Of a DNA stretch of 5,811 nt, positions 5,637-5,811 are shown in pieces (the first letter of the stretch is position 1; each line of letters starts with the position of its first letter). Location: positions 1-5,811 of the forward strand of contig JALVQM010000175.1 of NCBI GenBank assembly GCA_027025615.1. The letters run 5' to 3'. The position numbers were made by a program, and so were the translations under genes. Under the pieces are notes generated by a model. It saw nothing but the letters and a program-made list of their open reading frames with translations, was not told the DNA's origin and made no database searches. Source of the DNA: Desulfobacteraceae bacterium. GTDB lineage: Bacteria > Desulfobacterota > Desulfobacteria > Desulfobacterales > Desulfosarcinaceae.

Positions 5637-5811
5637 ATGATGAAGAAGAAAACCATTGCACTGATTGCCGGAGGGATTTCTTCCGAGCGCGAAGTTTCCC
5701 TGAACAGCGGTCGCCAGGTTTACGAAGCACTTGATAAGCAGAAGTACGAAGTAATCCGGTATGATCCAAAGTATGATCTGGAACGCCTGGTTACCGATGC
5801 TTCCATTATTG
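5637..5811 (+). CDS. ddl: D-alanine--D-alanine ligase, N-terminal part (cut by window end)
   Basis: Only the first 58 codons are in the window, with no stop. The product begins MMKKKTIALIAGGISSEREV, followed by SLNSGRQVYEAL. The A-G-G-x-S-S-E-R-E-V-S-L-x-S-G signature is the N-terminal substrate-binding segment of D-Ala--D-Ala ligases; its Glu contacts the first D-alanine in known structures. The following KYEVIRYDPKYDLERLV fits the family's second strand. The enzyme joins two D-alanines using ATP, providing the dipeptide that MurF adds to the peptidoglycan precursor in the cytoplasm. Two consecutive ATG codons (5637 and 5640) could start it. A GGGGG run (5631-5635) is the only ribosome-like sequence and suits the second better. 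The ATP-grasp domain lies beyond the window. A MITE-like repeat ends immediately upstream. Confidence 0.85.
   Translation, partial: MMKKKTIALIAGGISSEREVSLNSGRQVYEALDKQKYEVIRYDPKYDLERLVTDASII

Noticed and set aside
1..5811. CRISPR array, defence system or biosynthetic cluster
   Set aside because: No regularly spaced repeats and no signature proteins of such systems were found on either strand.

Overview
The window looks like ordinary chromosomal DNA from a Gram-negative bacterium, most likely a deltaproteobacterium (Desulfobacterota, a sulfate-reducer-like lineage). This placement is inference. It rests on moderate GC content, a zinc-ribbon/DUF3426 membrane protein next to hpt, a PilZ protein, and a short CAGGCTG-ended repeat of a style I associate with that group. 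No rRNA gene or other decisive marker is present.

Layout, left to right. Positions 1-198 are a leader with a strong inverted repeat (108-153). hpt (hypoxanthine phosphoribosyltransferase) follows, then 13 bp later a 713-residue bitopic membrane protein. That protein has an N-terminal CxxC...CxxC zinc ribbon, a roughly 480-residue very acidic linker, one membrane span and a DUF3426-like C-terminal domain. The two genes probably form one transcription unit. Next is an autonomous tRNA unit: promoter, tRNA with anticodon CAU (probably elongator Met) with encoded CCA, and a Rho-independent terminator.

From the terminator to 3710 there is no intact gene. Minus-strand reading frames there look like the frameshifted remains of a gene of unknown family. 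At its far side (3645-3672) lies an imperfect direct copy of the 3' part of the tRNA, so the interval may be the scar of an element that once integrated at the tRNA. A minus-strand PilZ-domain gene follows (3711-4040). Then comes about 430 bp of AT-rich, gene-free sequence.

The right part is on the plus strand: a small DUF1992 (DnaJ-related) protein, a two-span membrane protein with a SHOCT-like C-terminus, a 139-bp MITE-like sequence with inverted CAGGCTG/CAGCCTG ends and a flanking ATAA duplication, and the first 58 codons of ddl (D-alanine--D-alanine ligase), cut by the window edge.

The recognisable functions are household ones: purine salvage, translation, c-di-GMP sensing and peptidoglycan precursor synthesis. 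I do not see a defence system, CRISPR array or biosynthetic cluster. The leads most worth a second look are the tRNA-derived repeat with its decayed interior, the recurring short motif in the acidic linker, and the small mobile-like element directly ahead of ddl.
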